Shown piece by piece: positions 17,907 through 26,576 of a DNA stretch of 64,000 nt. The translations under genes were made by a program, and so were the position numbers. The stretch's first letter is position 1. The number at the start of each line of letters is the position of its first letter. The DNA comes from Desulfoluna spongiiphila (GTDB lineage: Bacteria > Desulfobacterota > Desulfobacteria > Desulfobacterales > Desulfolunaceae): the NCBI RefSeq assembly GCF_900101345.1, contig NZ_FMUX01000018.1, positions 62,001-126,000 of the forward strand, read 5' to 3'. The notes below the pieces were generated by a model. That model did not search any database. It saw only the letters and a program-made list of their open reading frames with translations, and was not told where the DNA came from.

Positions 17907-19322
17907 CTATTTTTTAAACCAGGGGCCGGGGTTGAGAGGTTTGCCGTGGTGTCGGATTTCGAAATGGAGATCGGGATACCCGGAAAGGCTGGAGTCCCCG
18001 ACGGTGGCGATCACTTCCCGCGTATCCACGCGATCGCCTTTCTTTTTGAACATCTCGTCGGTGTGGGCGTAAAGGGTGTACCAGCTCTCACCATGGTTGA
18101 CGATGATGAGGTTGCCGTACCCCTGCAGCCAGTCTGCGAAGAGCACTTCCCCAGAGGTGACGGCACGCACAGGCTCCCCTCGCTGGGTCCGGATGCTGAT
18201 GCCGTTTTCAAAGGTGGTGACGTTCATCCGGGGGTCTTTGTGACGCCCGAATGTTTTTATAATTTTACCGGTTACCGGGTATTTCAACAAGCCTTTATAC
18301 CGAACAAAACGATTTTTCGCCGCCAGGGCTTTCCGCGTGCGGGCCAGCTCCCTCACCTTGGCCTCCAGAACCCGCTCGGCCTGTTTCATCTCGGCAATGG
18401 CCGCCAGGCTGAGCACCTCCTTTTCCCGGACCTCTTTGAGCATGGCCGCCCGCTTGCGGTACCGGGCCTCCACATCGGCCAGGACTTTCCCGTGGGCGGT
18501 GGCCGCAGCGGCAAGGGCAGAGCGCTCGGCGGCCAGCCGGGATTCAGCGGCCTCCCGCTCCCTGAGCAGGACCGTGTACCGGGTAAGCAACACGGCATCG
18601 CTGCCCATGATGCGGGCCAGGGCCTTTTTTTTCACCACCATGTCGTGGAAGGAGCCCGAGGCGGCAAAGGTGTTCATCTCCCCGATCTGGTTCAACTTGT
18701 GGTAAGCGGCCAGGCGGGCCATGAGGTGTTTTCGGCCGGTGCGGATATCGGCCTCGACCCGGGCCTTGGCCTTCAGGGCCTCCCCCACCTTGGCCTCCAC
18801 GGCGGAGAGCTTCCGGTTGAGCTCCCGCTCCTTTTTCCGGGCCTGGGCCAGGGAGGCGTTGAACCGGTCCAGCTCGCGGATGACAGCCCGCTCCTCTTTG
18901 CGCACGGCCAGGAGCTTTCTCTCCTCAGTGCGCACCGCCTCCCGGATGCCCACCAGGGAGGTTTTCGCTTTTTTCTCGGAAACAGGGGCCGCTTTTGACC
19001 CTTTTTTCTTCTCGGTGCGGGGGGCCTTTTCGGTATAGAGAACGGCCAGCCGCTCGGAGACGGCGATGTAGCCACGCCCCCGGTCCACACGCACCAGGGC
19101 CCAGCTCCCGGCACGTCGCTCCACCCGGGCCACGTCCCCCCGGGACAAGGTCCAGAGCACCTCGGCCGAGGCCTTGGGGTGGCGCCGCACATTCAGGGTG
19201 TCGGCCACCACCACGGCACGGTCCGGCTCCCCGGCCAGCGCCGCCACCGGCCCCCATAGAAGACACATCCCAAGGATCAGGAGGAGGCTTCTTTCATAAA
19301 TTCTCGAAGAGACAAAAAACAT
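17907..19322 (-). CDS. EnvC-like murein hydrolase activator (SH3, coiled coil, degenerate M23)
   Basis: A periplasmic factor that, with FtsEX, activates septal amidases. The chain has a signal peptide (to about residue 30), an SH3-like domain (residues 35-90), long coiled coil (110-350) and a C-terminal LytM/M23 domain (365-465). Zinc ligands are missing: the usual HxxxD position reads FENGISI and the HxH motif reads DLHF, so it should be an activator and not a hydrolase, as in E. coli EnvC. The extra SH3 domain is a difference from E. coli. It starts inside the 3' end of ftsX; ATG 19322 is preferred over GTG 19331. Confidence 0.88.
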   Translation of the reverse strand: MFFVSSRIYERSLLLILGMCLLWGPVAALAGEPDRAVVVADTLNVRRHPKASAEVLWTLSRGDVARVERRAGSWALVRVDRGRGYIAVSERLAVLYTEKAPRTEKKKGSKAAPVSEKKAKTSLVGIREAVRTEERKLLAVRKEERAVIRELDRFNASLAQARKKERELNRKLSAVEAKVGEALKAKARVEADIRTGRKHLMARLAAYHKLNQIGEMNTFAASGSFHDMVVKKKALARIMGSDAVLLTRYTVLLREREAAESRLAAERSALAAAATAHGKVLADVEARYRKRAAMLKEVREKEVLSLAAIAEMKQAERVLEAKVRELARTRKALAAKNRFVRYKGLLKYPVTGKIIKTFGRHKDPRMNVTTFENGISIRTQRGEPVRAVTSGEVLFADWLQGYGNLIIVNHGESWYTLYAHTDEMFKKKGDRVDTREVIATVGDSSLSGYPDLHFEIRHHGKPLNPGPWFKK

Positions 19323-20158
19323 CCGAACCACCCCACAAAAATTCCATACAGAAACACGCCTCCCATGGAGGCCAGGGAGAGAAACGATAATTCAAAGGCG
19401 TCGGCCCCGCCCCCGGTGCCCGAAGCAAAGAGCGCGTAGGCCCCGAACAGGGCCAGAAGGGCCAGAAGGGATCCCGCGGCCCCTTCCAGCACCCCGGCCA
19501 GGTAAAGGGGAATCTTGATAAAGGCCCCCGTGGCCCCCACCAGCTGCATGATCTCAATCTCATCACGCCGGGAGTACAGGGCCAGGCGAACCGTGTTGTA
19601 CACAATAAACAGGGCCACAATAAAAAAGAGTCCGGCCAGGGCAATCCCCGCCACCTCCACCATGCCCAGCAGGTGCGAGACCCGGGCCAGCCAGGAGCGA
19701 CCGTACTCCACCTCGTCCACGGCCGGAAGCCTCACCATGGCCGCTGCCATGGCCTTGACCCGCTCCCACTCCGCCGCCTCGGGGGTCACCTCCACCTCGT
19801 AGGCGTCGGGCAACGGGTTCTCCCCCAGCCCCTCGAAAAGGGAACTCTGCCCCTCCATGCTCTCCATCAAATCGGTGAGGGCCTCGTCCCGGGAGATAAA
19901 GGTGACCTTCGCAACGCCCCCCATGGTCTCCAGGGAGCGCCCCGTACCCTCCACATCCGCCGAGGCAGCCCCTCCTTTAAGATAGACCATGATCCGCACC
20001 CCGTTTTTCCACGAGGAGATCACCGACTCTCCGTTCTCCACCACCAGAAGCAGGGCCCCGGCAATCAGAATGGTCAGGGCAATGGTCACCACGGTGATGC
20101 CGTGGAGAAAGGCGTGGCTTGTAAAATCCTTGAGCGTTCGCTTCATGTGGCGTTTCAT
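19277..20158 (-). CDS. ftsX: Cell division protein FtsX
   Basis: The membrane half of FtsEX, which signals to periplasmic peptidoglycan hydrolase activators. The first membrane segment is residues 20-42, a periplasmic domain follows to about residue 165, then three membrane segments with the conserved ALYSRRDEIEIMQLVGAT loop near residues 190-207. Its ATG overlaps the ftsE stop (ATGA) and its end overlaps envC, so the three are tightly coupled. Confidence 0.94.
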   Translation of the reverse strand: MKRHMKRTLKDFTSHAFLHGITVVTIALTILIAGALLLVVENGESVISSWKNGVRIMVYLKGGAASADVEGTGRSLETMGGVAKVTFISRDEALTDLMESMEGQSSLFEGLGENPLPDAYEVEVTPEAAEWERVKAMAAAMVRLPAVDEVEYGRSWLARVSHLLGMVEVAGIALAGLFFIVALFIVYNTVRLALYSRRDEIEIMQLVGATGAFIKIPLYLAGVLEGAAGSLLALLALFGAYALFASGTGGGADAFELSFLSLASMGGVFLYGIFVGWFGCFLSLREFMKEASS

Positions 20159-20862
20159 GGCTGCCCCCCTTCCACGGGCTCCGGCTCCACAAGACGCCCC
20201 TCTTCCAGGCGGATGATCCGCCCCTGTTTCCGGGCCAGAAGCTCCCGGTCGTGGGTGGCCACCATCACCGTGGCCCCCTTTTCATGGTAGGCGGCCAGGA
20301 GCCCGATGATGATCTCGGCGGACTTCGGATCCAGGCTGCCCGTGGGCTCGTCGGCAAGGATCACGTCCGGCTGCCCGGCGATGGCCCGGGCCACGGCCAC
20401 CCGCTGCTGCTCTCCGCCGGAGAGGCTCGTGGGCATGGCATCCATGCGCTTGTCCATGCCGGCGTGGCGCAGGATGTTTCTGGTGCGCTTGTCGATCATG
20501 TTCCGGGGCTCTCCCCGGGCCTCCAGGACCAGGGCCACGTTTTCAAAAACGTTGCGGTTGGGGATGAGCTTGAAGTCCTGGAAAATGATGCCGAAGCGGC
20601 GGCGAAGAAAGGGCACCTCCTTGGCGGTCAACCGGTTCATGTTGGTGCCGAAGGCGAGGACCTGGCCGCTGGTGGTCTTCTCTCCCAGATAGAAGAGTTT
20701 CAGGAGGGTGGACTTGCCGGCGCCCGAGGGGCCGGTCACGTAAAGCCACTCCCCTTTACGGATATCCAGGGTAATATTTGAAAGGGCCAGCTTGGCGCCG
20801 AAACGCTTGCTGACATTGAAGAGACGGATGACGGCGTCGTCCGCAGGATCTGGCTGTGTCAT
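20155..20862 (-). CDS. ftsE: Cell division ATP-binding protein FtsE
   Basis: The cytosolic ATPase of FtsEX. Walker A is GPSGAGKST near residues 43-51, the ABC signature LSGGEQQR near 147, and Walker B VILADEPT near 167. The 235 residues from ATG 20862 fit the family; an upstream in-frame stretch of 36 codons has no family match. The binding site before ATG 20862 is weak (CCGGAG). It is the first gene of the operon, divergent from pyrE across 295 bp. Confidence 0.93.
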   Translation of the reverse strand: MTQPDPADDAVIRLFNVSKRFGAKLALSNITLDIRKGEWLYVTGPSGAGKSTLLKLFYLGEKTTSGQVLAFGTNMNRLTAKEVPFLRRRFGIIFQDFKLIPNRNVFENVALVLEARGEPRNMIDKRTRNILRHAGMDKRMDAMPTSLSGGEQQRVAVARAIAGQPDVILADEPTGSLDPKSAEIIIGLLAAYHEKGATVMVATHDRELLARKQGRIIRLEEGRLVEPEPVEGGQP

Positions 20863-21011
20863 AGGCTCCGGTCCGGGGGAAAGTGGCGGGACCCATTGGG
20901 GAAAAATCCATTTCCGCCGAAACGATTCCCGTTGATTTTTTACCCCATTTTCTGGTAATTGGACTTGCACGAGTCAAGGAGTGCCGCAAAACGGTTTTCC
21001 TTACGAGCGAG

Positions 21012-21070
21012 CCTCCACTGACTATCCCAAATGGCTTCTTCCATCAGTGGAGGTTTCCTGTATCTACAGG
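21012..21070. promoter_or_regulatory. Hairpins in the pyrE/ftsE intergenic region
   Basis: A 10-bp perfect inverted repeat, CCTCCACTGA (21012-21021) and TCAGTGGAGG (21044-21053), is followed directly by a small hairpin CCTGTA-TC-TACAGG (21057-21070). They lie about 90-145 bp before pyrE. There is no T-run after either, so this is not a plain attenuator; an operator or leader structure is possible. Confidence 0.45.
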
Positions 21071-21157
21071 TCGGATCTTGTCCGTGACCTTTTTACATAG
21101 CCATCACCTAGCACAAAAGCAACCGATTTTTATTGAGAACTCTTAAGGGGACCTTCC

Positions 21158-21718
21158 ATGAAAAACGAACTCTTAGATATTGTCTGCAAAACCTCCTTCA
21201 AATTTTCCGAAGAGCCCACCTTTAAGCTGGCCTCGGGCAAAATGAGCCACTTCTACGTGAACTGCAAGCCCACCACCCTCTCCCCCCGCGGGATGTACCT
21301 CGTGGGCAACCTCGTCTTCGACGCCGTCAAAGACCTGGACATCGCCGGCATCGGCGGCCTCACCTTCGGCGCCGACCCCATCGCCGTGGCCACCTCCTTC
21401 GCCTCCGAGCTGGGCGGCAAGCCCATAAAAGCCTTTTCCATCCGCAAAGAGCTCAAGGACCACGGCATCATCAACTGGGTGGAAGGGGACATGGCCAAGG
21501 GCGAAAAAGTGGTCATCATCGATGATGTCATCACCACCGGCGGCTCCACCATAAAAGCCATTGAAAGAGCCCGGGTCCAGGGCCTCGAAGTGGTCCGCGT
21601 CATCACCCTCATCGACCGCCAGGAAGGCGGCCTCGAAAACGTCCAGGAGTACGTCGACGACGTCCGCTCCATCATCACCCGGGACGACCTCATGAAGCAC
21701 CTGGGGGTTTCCCTGTAA
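21158..21718 (+). CDS. pyrE: Orotate phosphoribosyltransferase
   Basis: PyrE joins orotate to PRPP to make OMP in pyrimidine synthesis. The PRPP motif VVIIDDVITTGGS lies at residues 111-123; the 186 residues match the short PyrE form. AAGGGGA lies upstream of the ATG. It is transcribed alone and ends in a strong terminator. Confidence 0.95.
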   Translation: MKNELLDIVCKTSFKFSEEPTFKLASGKMSHFYVNCKPTTLSPRGMYLVGNLVFDAVKDLDIAGIGGLTFGADPIAVATSFASELGGKPIKAFSIRKELKDHGIINWVEGDMAKGEKVVIIDDVITTGGSTIKAIERARVQGLEVVRVITLIDRQEGGLENVQEYVDDVRSIITRDDLMKHLGVSL

Positions 21719-21772
21719 AACAGGAGCCTCCGGCGGACAGGGGATAAATCCCCTGCACCCCAGGTTCGCAAA

Positions 21773-21812
21773 AGAGCCATGGAGATATACATCTCCATGG
21801 CTCTTTTTTTTT
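21773..21812 (+). terminator. Strong rho-independent terminator after pyrE
   Basis: A 14-bp perfect stem AGAGCCATGGAGAT / ATCTCCATGGCTCT with loop ATAC and a nine-T tail. The tail is followed at once by nine Gs (21813-21821). A smaller hairpin CAGGGGA-TAAA-TCCCCTG lies at 21738-21755, next to a repeat remnant GCCTCCGGCGG at 21726. Confidence 0.95.
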
Positions 21813-21918
21813 GGGGGGGGGAGTACACCCCGGAAGCCGTGGCAAAGAAGGATTCATCGCCACCGTTCACCACGGCCAGCGCCCCTAAGCCCATGCGCCA
21901 TGCCCTCGCCTTCAGAGA

Positions 21919-21957
21919 TTTCACGAAAATTTCACACCGGTTTCACATCTGTTTCAC
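21919..21957 (+). promoter_or_regulatory. Four TTTCAC direct repeats at 11-bp spacing (OmpR-type operator)
   Basis: TTTCAC occurs at 21919, 21930, 21941 and 21952, each exactly 11 bp after the last, with unrelated 5-bp spacers. Direct repeats of 10-11 bp are the usual binding pattern of OmpR/PhoB-family response regulators. The array is 170 bp before the RND efflux genes, which are followed by an OmpR-family regulator and its kinase, so that pair is the obvious candidate to bind here. Confidence 0.75.
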
Positions 21958-22050
21958 GTCCCTTCTCGTACCCTGATGCCATCACAGAAACGATTCCCAA
22001 GGCAACCATTCAGCTCACACCAGCCTTCCGGACGCCGGGCCTTAACAAGC

Positions 22051-22084
22051 CGGAACGTTTTTCAAAAAGCGACCCGCCGGAGGC
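22051..22084 (+). repeat. Second repeat type (B), upstream of the RND adaptor gene
   Basis: It reads CGGAACGTTTTTCAAAAAGC then GACCCGCCGGAGGC, and ends 43 nt before the start codon at 22128. It shares its last 16 bases with the copies at 10474 and 37747. Confidence 0.65.
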
Positions 22085-22127
22085 GAACTGAACCGTTACT
22101 TTTCAATGCATTCCAAGGAACAGAAAC

Positions 22128-23321
22128 ATGCCGGACACAACAACCCATCGAACCCCCTTAACCAGGGCAGTGCTGTGCGCCCTGGTCCTACTTGTCGGGC
22201 TTCTTGCCATGAAGGCACTGGCCAGCCTTAAAAAGCCACCCGGTACGCTTGATCTGCCGGAAATCCCCCTGACTGTGGAGGTGGCCGAAGCCCGTCCCCA
22301 GGAAGTCCAGACCGTGATATCGGGCTACGGCGAGGTAACGGCCCTGAACACCGTGGCCCTGAGCCCGGAAATCTCCGGTCGGGTGGTGGCGGTTCATCCG
22401 CGCCTGGAGGAAGGGGAGGTGATCGAGGCCGGTGAGATCCTCTTCCGGCTGGACACCGAAACCCTTGCCCTTGAAAAAGCGACGGCCACCCGCCGCCTTG
22501 TAACCCTCAAGCGCAACCGGGACCTCCTGAAAAAAGAGTACGAACGAACCCGGAAGCTCTTTGACACCATGAAAACCGGCAGCCTCTCCGACGTGGAAAC
22601 CGCCGAGCAGGCCTACAACACGGCAAAAGACGCGGTGGATCAGCTGGCGCACTCCCTGGCCGACACGGAACTAAGCCTTGCAAAGTCAACGGTGAGGGCC
22701 CCCTTCAGGGCCCGGATCAAATCCGTTGCCATTGAGCAGAACCAGTATGTGACAACGGGCACCCAGGTGGTGACCCTTGCCGACGACGCCGTCCTGGAGG
22801 TATCTGTCCCCGTCAAGGGAGACGAAGCGGCGATGTTTCTGGAGTTTGCCCCGGGCAAAAGCACCGCCACCTGGTTTGGCCCCCTGACCCCGAAGGCGTG
22901 CACCGTCTCCTGGAACGACGGCACGGCAACGGCCACGGGCAGCCTGGACCGGGTCGTTCGCTACGATGCCGCCTCCCGCACCGTCTATGTAGCCGTTCGC
23001 ATCGACCGACAGGACCGGAAGGGCTTTCCCGTCACCGAAGGGATGTTCTGCCGGGTGGCCATCCCGGGTAAAGCTCTGGAAAACGTCATCCCCATCCCTT
23101 CCCATGCCGTGACCTATGACGGCAAGGTGCGCATCGCCCACAAGGGCCGATTGAAAACCGTGCCGGTTGAAACGGCTTACACCCGGGACGGGTTCACCTA
23201 TGTGTCTGACGGGCTTGCCACTGGCACCCCCGTGATCACCAGCCGTCTTTCAAGCCCCCTTGAAAACGCCCTGCTGACCATTACCGTCCCCAAAGAGCTG
23301 GCTTCGGGAGGCACCCGATGA
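22128..23321 (+). CDS. RND efflux periplasmic adaptor (membrane fusion protein)
   Basis: The 397-residue adaptor links an RND pump to an outer membrane channel. It has an N-terminal membrane anchor (residues 12-33), a lipoyl/barrel-sandwich hybrid split around a coiled-coil hairpin (residues 60-215, with the hairpin near 105-180), and a beta-barrel and membrane-proximal part to the end. Its stop overlaps the permease start by four bases (ATGA). It lies downstream of the TTTCAC array. The exported substrate cannot be told from sequence. Confidence 0.92.
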   Translation: MPDTTTHRTPLTRAVLCALVLLVGLLAMKALASLKKPPGTLDLPEIPLTVEVAEARPQEVQTVISGYGEVTALNTVALSPEISGRVVAVHPRLEEGEVIEAGEILFRLDTETLALEKATATRRLVTLKRNRDLLKKEYERTRKLFDTMKTGSLSDVETAEQAYNTAKDAVDQLAHSLADTELSLAKSTVRAPFRARIKSVAIEQNQYVTTGTQVVTLADDAVLEVSVPVKGDEAAMFLEFAPGKSTATWFGPLTPKACTVSWNDGTATATGSLDRVVRYDAASRTVYVAVRIDRQDRKGFPVTEGMFCRVAIPGKALENVIPIPSHAVTYDGKVRIAHKGRLKTVPVETAYTRDGFTYVSDGLATGTPVITSRLSSPLENALLTITVPKELASGGTR

Positions 23322-26300
23322 AACAAATCGCCGAAGCCTTTGCACGCAACACGGTGTTTGCCAACATCCTGCTGGTGATCATTTTTCTTGCCGGCCTTGG
23401 GGCCGCCTGCCTCATGATTCGAGAAGACTTTCCGTCCATGACCCTGGACACCGTCACCGTCAACCTTGCCTGGGACGGTGCGGCCCCGGAAGACACCGAG
23501 GAAGGCATCTCACGTAAAGTGGAAGATGCCATCGATGCCGTGGAGGGCATCGACACCTACACCACCACCTCCACGGAGGGCAGCTCTGCAACGGTCATCA
23601 CCGTCAAATACGGCTACGACACGGAAAAAGTCTACGACCGTGTCAAAAACGAAATCGACCAGATCTCCACCTTCCCCGACGAAGCGGAGAACCCCGTGGT
23701 CAATATCCCCACCGTCACCTTCCCCGTTATGACGTTAGGCGTCACAGGCGCCATGGGTGAAAAAGCCCTCAAAGAGTGGGCCGACACCATCGAGGATGAA
23801 CTCAAGCGCATGCCGGAGATCTCCCAGGTGTCCGTCAACGGCACGCGGGATTACCAGGTGACGGTGGAACTCTCCGAAGAGTCCCTGCGCAAATACGGAC
23901 TCACCCTCTCGGACGTGGCCACCGTCATCGCAAACTCCAGCATGAACCTCTCAGGCGGCAAGGTGAAAACCTCGGGTGAAGAGTTCAGCGTCCGAACCGT
24001 GGGCAAGCGATACTCCGGAGAAGAACTGGCCGATATTGTCGTGGTGGCGGGCACCGGGGGAGAGAGCATCACCCTGGGCCAGCTGGCCACCGTCAAGGAC
24101 GACTTCGAGCAGGACAAACTCTCCATCCGGGCAAACGGCACCCCGGTGGCCCTGGTGGTGGTGTCAAAAACCGAGCAGGAAGACGCCATCACCATTGCCG
24201 ACAAGGTGATGCGCTACGTGGAAAAAAAGAACCAAACCCTTCCTCCCGGTGCCAGGCTTTCCATCTTGTCCGACAACACAACAGAGATCCGGACCAACAT
24301 CGGAATCCTTCAAAAAAACGGACTCATGGGCCTGGCCCTCGTTTTTGTCGTCCTCTGGCTCTTCCTCGACACCCGCCTGGCCTTCTGGGCCGGCATGGGC
24401 ATCCCCATCTCCCTGGCCGGGGGCCTGGCCATCCTCTGGCTCACCGGATACACCATCAACACCGTCTCCCTTTTCGGGCTGATCATGGTCCTTGGCATCG
24501 TGGCCGACGACGCCATTGTGGTGGGAGAAGCCGTTTATGTGCAGAGAAAAAAGGGAGCCCCTCCCCTGGCCGCGGCCGTAAACGGCCTCATGGAAGTGGG
24601 GATGCCGGTCCTTGCCGCCGTGGCCACAACCGTGCTGGCCTTCGTCCCCCTCATGCACGTCAGCGGCACCATGGGAAAAGTCATTGTCTGCCTTGCCGTG
24701 GCCGTCATCGCCTGCCTCTTGATCTCACTGGTGGAGTGCCTGATCCTCCTGCCCGCACACCTGTCCAACCTGCCGGACCCCAACAGGCAAATCAGGTCAC
24801 GGTTCCGCCTGTTGCGCGCCGTCGAAGCCTTTCACGCCCGAAGCGTGGCGAGCATGGAGCGTGTGGCCGAGACCGTCTACCGCCCCGTGCTGGTCACGGT
24901 GCTCACCCACCGCTACCTGGCCGTGTGCGTGGCCGTGGCCATAGCCCTAGCCACTGTGGGCCTTTTTCGGGGCGGGATCCTCAAATACAACATGTTCCCG
25001 GAACGTGACGGCTTTGAACTGGCCGCCCAGCTGACCTTCCCCGAAGGCACCCCCTACAGGGTAACCCAAGCCGCCGTGGAGCGCATCGAAGCTGGAATCC
25101 TCTCCCTGGCGGAAAAAACCGACACCGCATCGGGCGCCCCCCTGGTGGATCACATGCTCACCGTCACCGGCCAGGCCGTGAATGACCACATGGGAGCCAT
25201 GGGCAGTGCCGGCGCCAACCTGGGCGGGGTGCAGGTGGCCCTGCTCAATGCCTCGGAACGGGGCATCCACACCCGGAATCTCTGCCTGGCCTGGGAACAG
25301 GAGGTGGGGAACATCCCCGGCGTGGAAAAACTCACCTACACCTCAGGGGGCGGGGGCCCTCCGGGGGGAGACATCGAGATCGCCCTTGAGGGGGACAACC
25401 TTGCAGCCCTCACCGAAGCGTCGGCCGAGGTCATGGAAAGGTTACGAGAGATAGACGGCGTGTTCCGCATCGAAAGCGACAGCGCCCCGGGAAAAAACGA
25501 GATCCGCTTTACCCTGAAACCGGAAGCCCGGAACCTCGGAATAACGGTCAAGGACCTGGCCAACCAGGCCTTTGCCGCCTACTTCGGCAAAGAGGCCGTC
25601 AAGATCCAGCGGGGAAACGATGAGGTGGACGTGAAAGTCACCTACACCGAGGAAGAACGAAGCACCCTGGAGAGCCTCAAGGACCTCATGGTCAGCACGC
25701 CCGACGGCACCATGGTACCGGTGAAGGCCGTTGCCAACATGGAGATCCGCCCCGGCTACTCGGCCATCACGCGCACCGACAACCGCCGCCAGGTCACGGT
25801 GAGCGCCGACGTGAACAGCACCAAACTCGTTGCAGGGGAGGTGCTGGAAGAGCTGGGCAGTGGCTTTTTCAGGGAGCTGGAGAAAAAATGGGACGTGGAG
25901 GTCCGCCTGAAGGGCAACGCGGAAAAGGACAAAGAAGCCTTTGGAAGCCTTGCCCTGTGGTACCCCCTGGCCGTGCTGAGCATCTACATGATCGTGGCCG
26001 CCATGTTCCGCTCCTACATCCAGCCCCTGATCATTCTCCTCACCGTGCCCTTCGGACTCATCGGCGCGGCCCTCGGCCACGTCATCCTGGGGTTGAACCT
26101 CTCGTTGTTCAGCGTCTTCGGCATGGTGGCCCTCTCCGGGGTGGTGGTCAACGACGCCATCGTCCTCATCGACCGCATCAACGGAAACATGAAAGAGGGA
26201 ATGCCCATGATGGAGGCCATTGTCTCCGGGGGCGTCCGGCGCTTCCGCTCGGTGATGCTCACCAGCGTCACCACCGTGGGCGGGCTCCTCCCGCTGATCC

Positions 26301-26509
26301 TGGAGACCGACCCGGCCGCCGCCACCATGGTCCCCATGGGTGTCTCCCTGGCGGCAGGGGTCACCTTCGCAACGGTCCTCACCCTCCTGCTGGTCCCCGC
26401 CCTCATGGTGGTCATCCATGACGGCCGGCGTGCCCTGGCCCCGGTAATTAAAGACGGCCCCCAGGACTGCCGGGCCGACGAATCGGCCTGGACAGGCAGT
26501 GACACATAA
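23318..26509 (+). CDS. RND family efflux permease
   Basis: A 1063-residue inner-membrane proton-driven exporter of the AcrB/HAE-1-like group. It has the duplicated layout of one membrane segment, a large periplasmic loop and five or six membrane segments. The proton-relay aspartates are present in LGIVADDAIVVGE near residues 388-400. The second half has GMVALSGVVVNDAIVLIDR. It is coupled to the adaptor gene and followed by a TolC-type gene, making a full tripartite set. Confidence 0.95.
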   Translation: MKQIAEAFARNTVFANILLVIIFLAGLGAACLMIREDFPSMTLDTVTVNLAWDGAAPEDTEEGISRKVEDAIDAVEGIDTYTTTSTEGSSATVITVKYGYDTEKVYDRVKNEIDQISTFPDEAENPVVNIPTVTFPVMTLGVTGAMGEKALKEWADTIEDELKRMPEISQVSVNGTRDYQVTVELSEESLRKYGLTLSDVATVIANSSMNLSGGKVKTSGEEFSVRTVGKRYSGEELADIVVVAGTGGESITLGQLATVKDDFEQDKLSIRANGTPVALVVVSKTEQEDAITIADKVMRYVEKKNQTLPPGARLSILSDNTTEIRTNIGILQKNGLMGLALVFVVLWLFLDTRLAFWAGMGIPISLAGGLAILWLTGYTINTVSLFGLIMVLGIVADDAIVVGEAVYVQRKKGAPPLAAAVNGLMEVGMPVLAAVATTVLAFVPLMHVSGTMGKVIVCLAVAVIACLLISLVECLILLPAHLSNLPDPNRQIRSRFRLLRAVEAFHARSVASMERVAETVYRPVLVTVLTHRYLAVCVAVAIALATVGLFRGGILKYNMFPERDGFELAAQLTFPEGTPYRVTQAAVERIEAGILSLAEKTDTASGAPLVDHMLTVTGQAVNDHMGAMGSAGANLGGVQVALLNASERGIHTRNLCLAWEQEVGNIPGVEKLTYTSGGGGPPGGDIEIALEGDNLAALTEASAEVMERLREIDGVFRIESDSAPGKNEIRFTLKPEARNLGITVKDLANQAFAAYFGKEAVKIQRGNDEVDVKVTYTEEERSTLESLKDLMVSTPDGTMVPVKAVANMEIRPGYSAITRTDNRRQVTVSADVNSTKLVAGEVLEELGSGFFRELEKKWDVEVRLKGNAEKDKEAFGSLALWYPLAVLSIYMIVAAMFRSYIQPLIILLTVPFGLIGAALGHVILGLNLSLFSVFGMVALSGVVVNDAIVLIDRINGNMKEGMPMMEAIVSGGVRRFRSVMLTSVTTVGGLLPLILETDPAAATMVPMGVSLAAGVTFATVLTLLLVPALMVVIHDGRRALAPVIKDGPQDCRADESAWTGSDT

Positions 26510-26576
26510 CGCGTCGCCCCCGGCAGCCCTGCCGGGGGCCACCCCTTTGAATCCTTCGACACACAGGTAACAAGAC

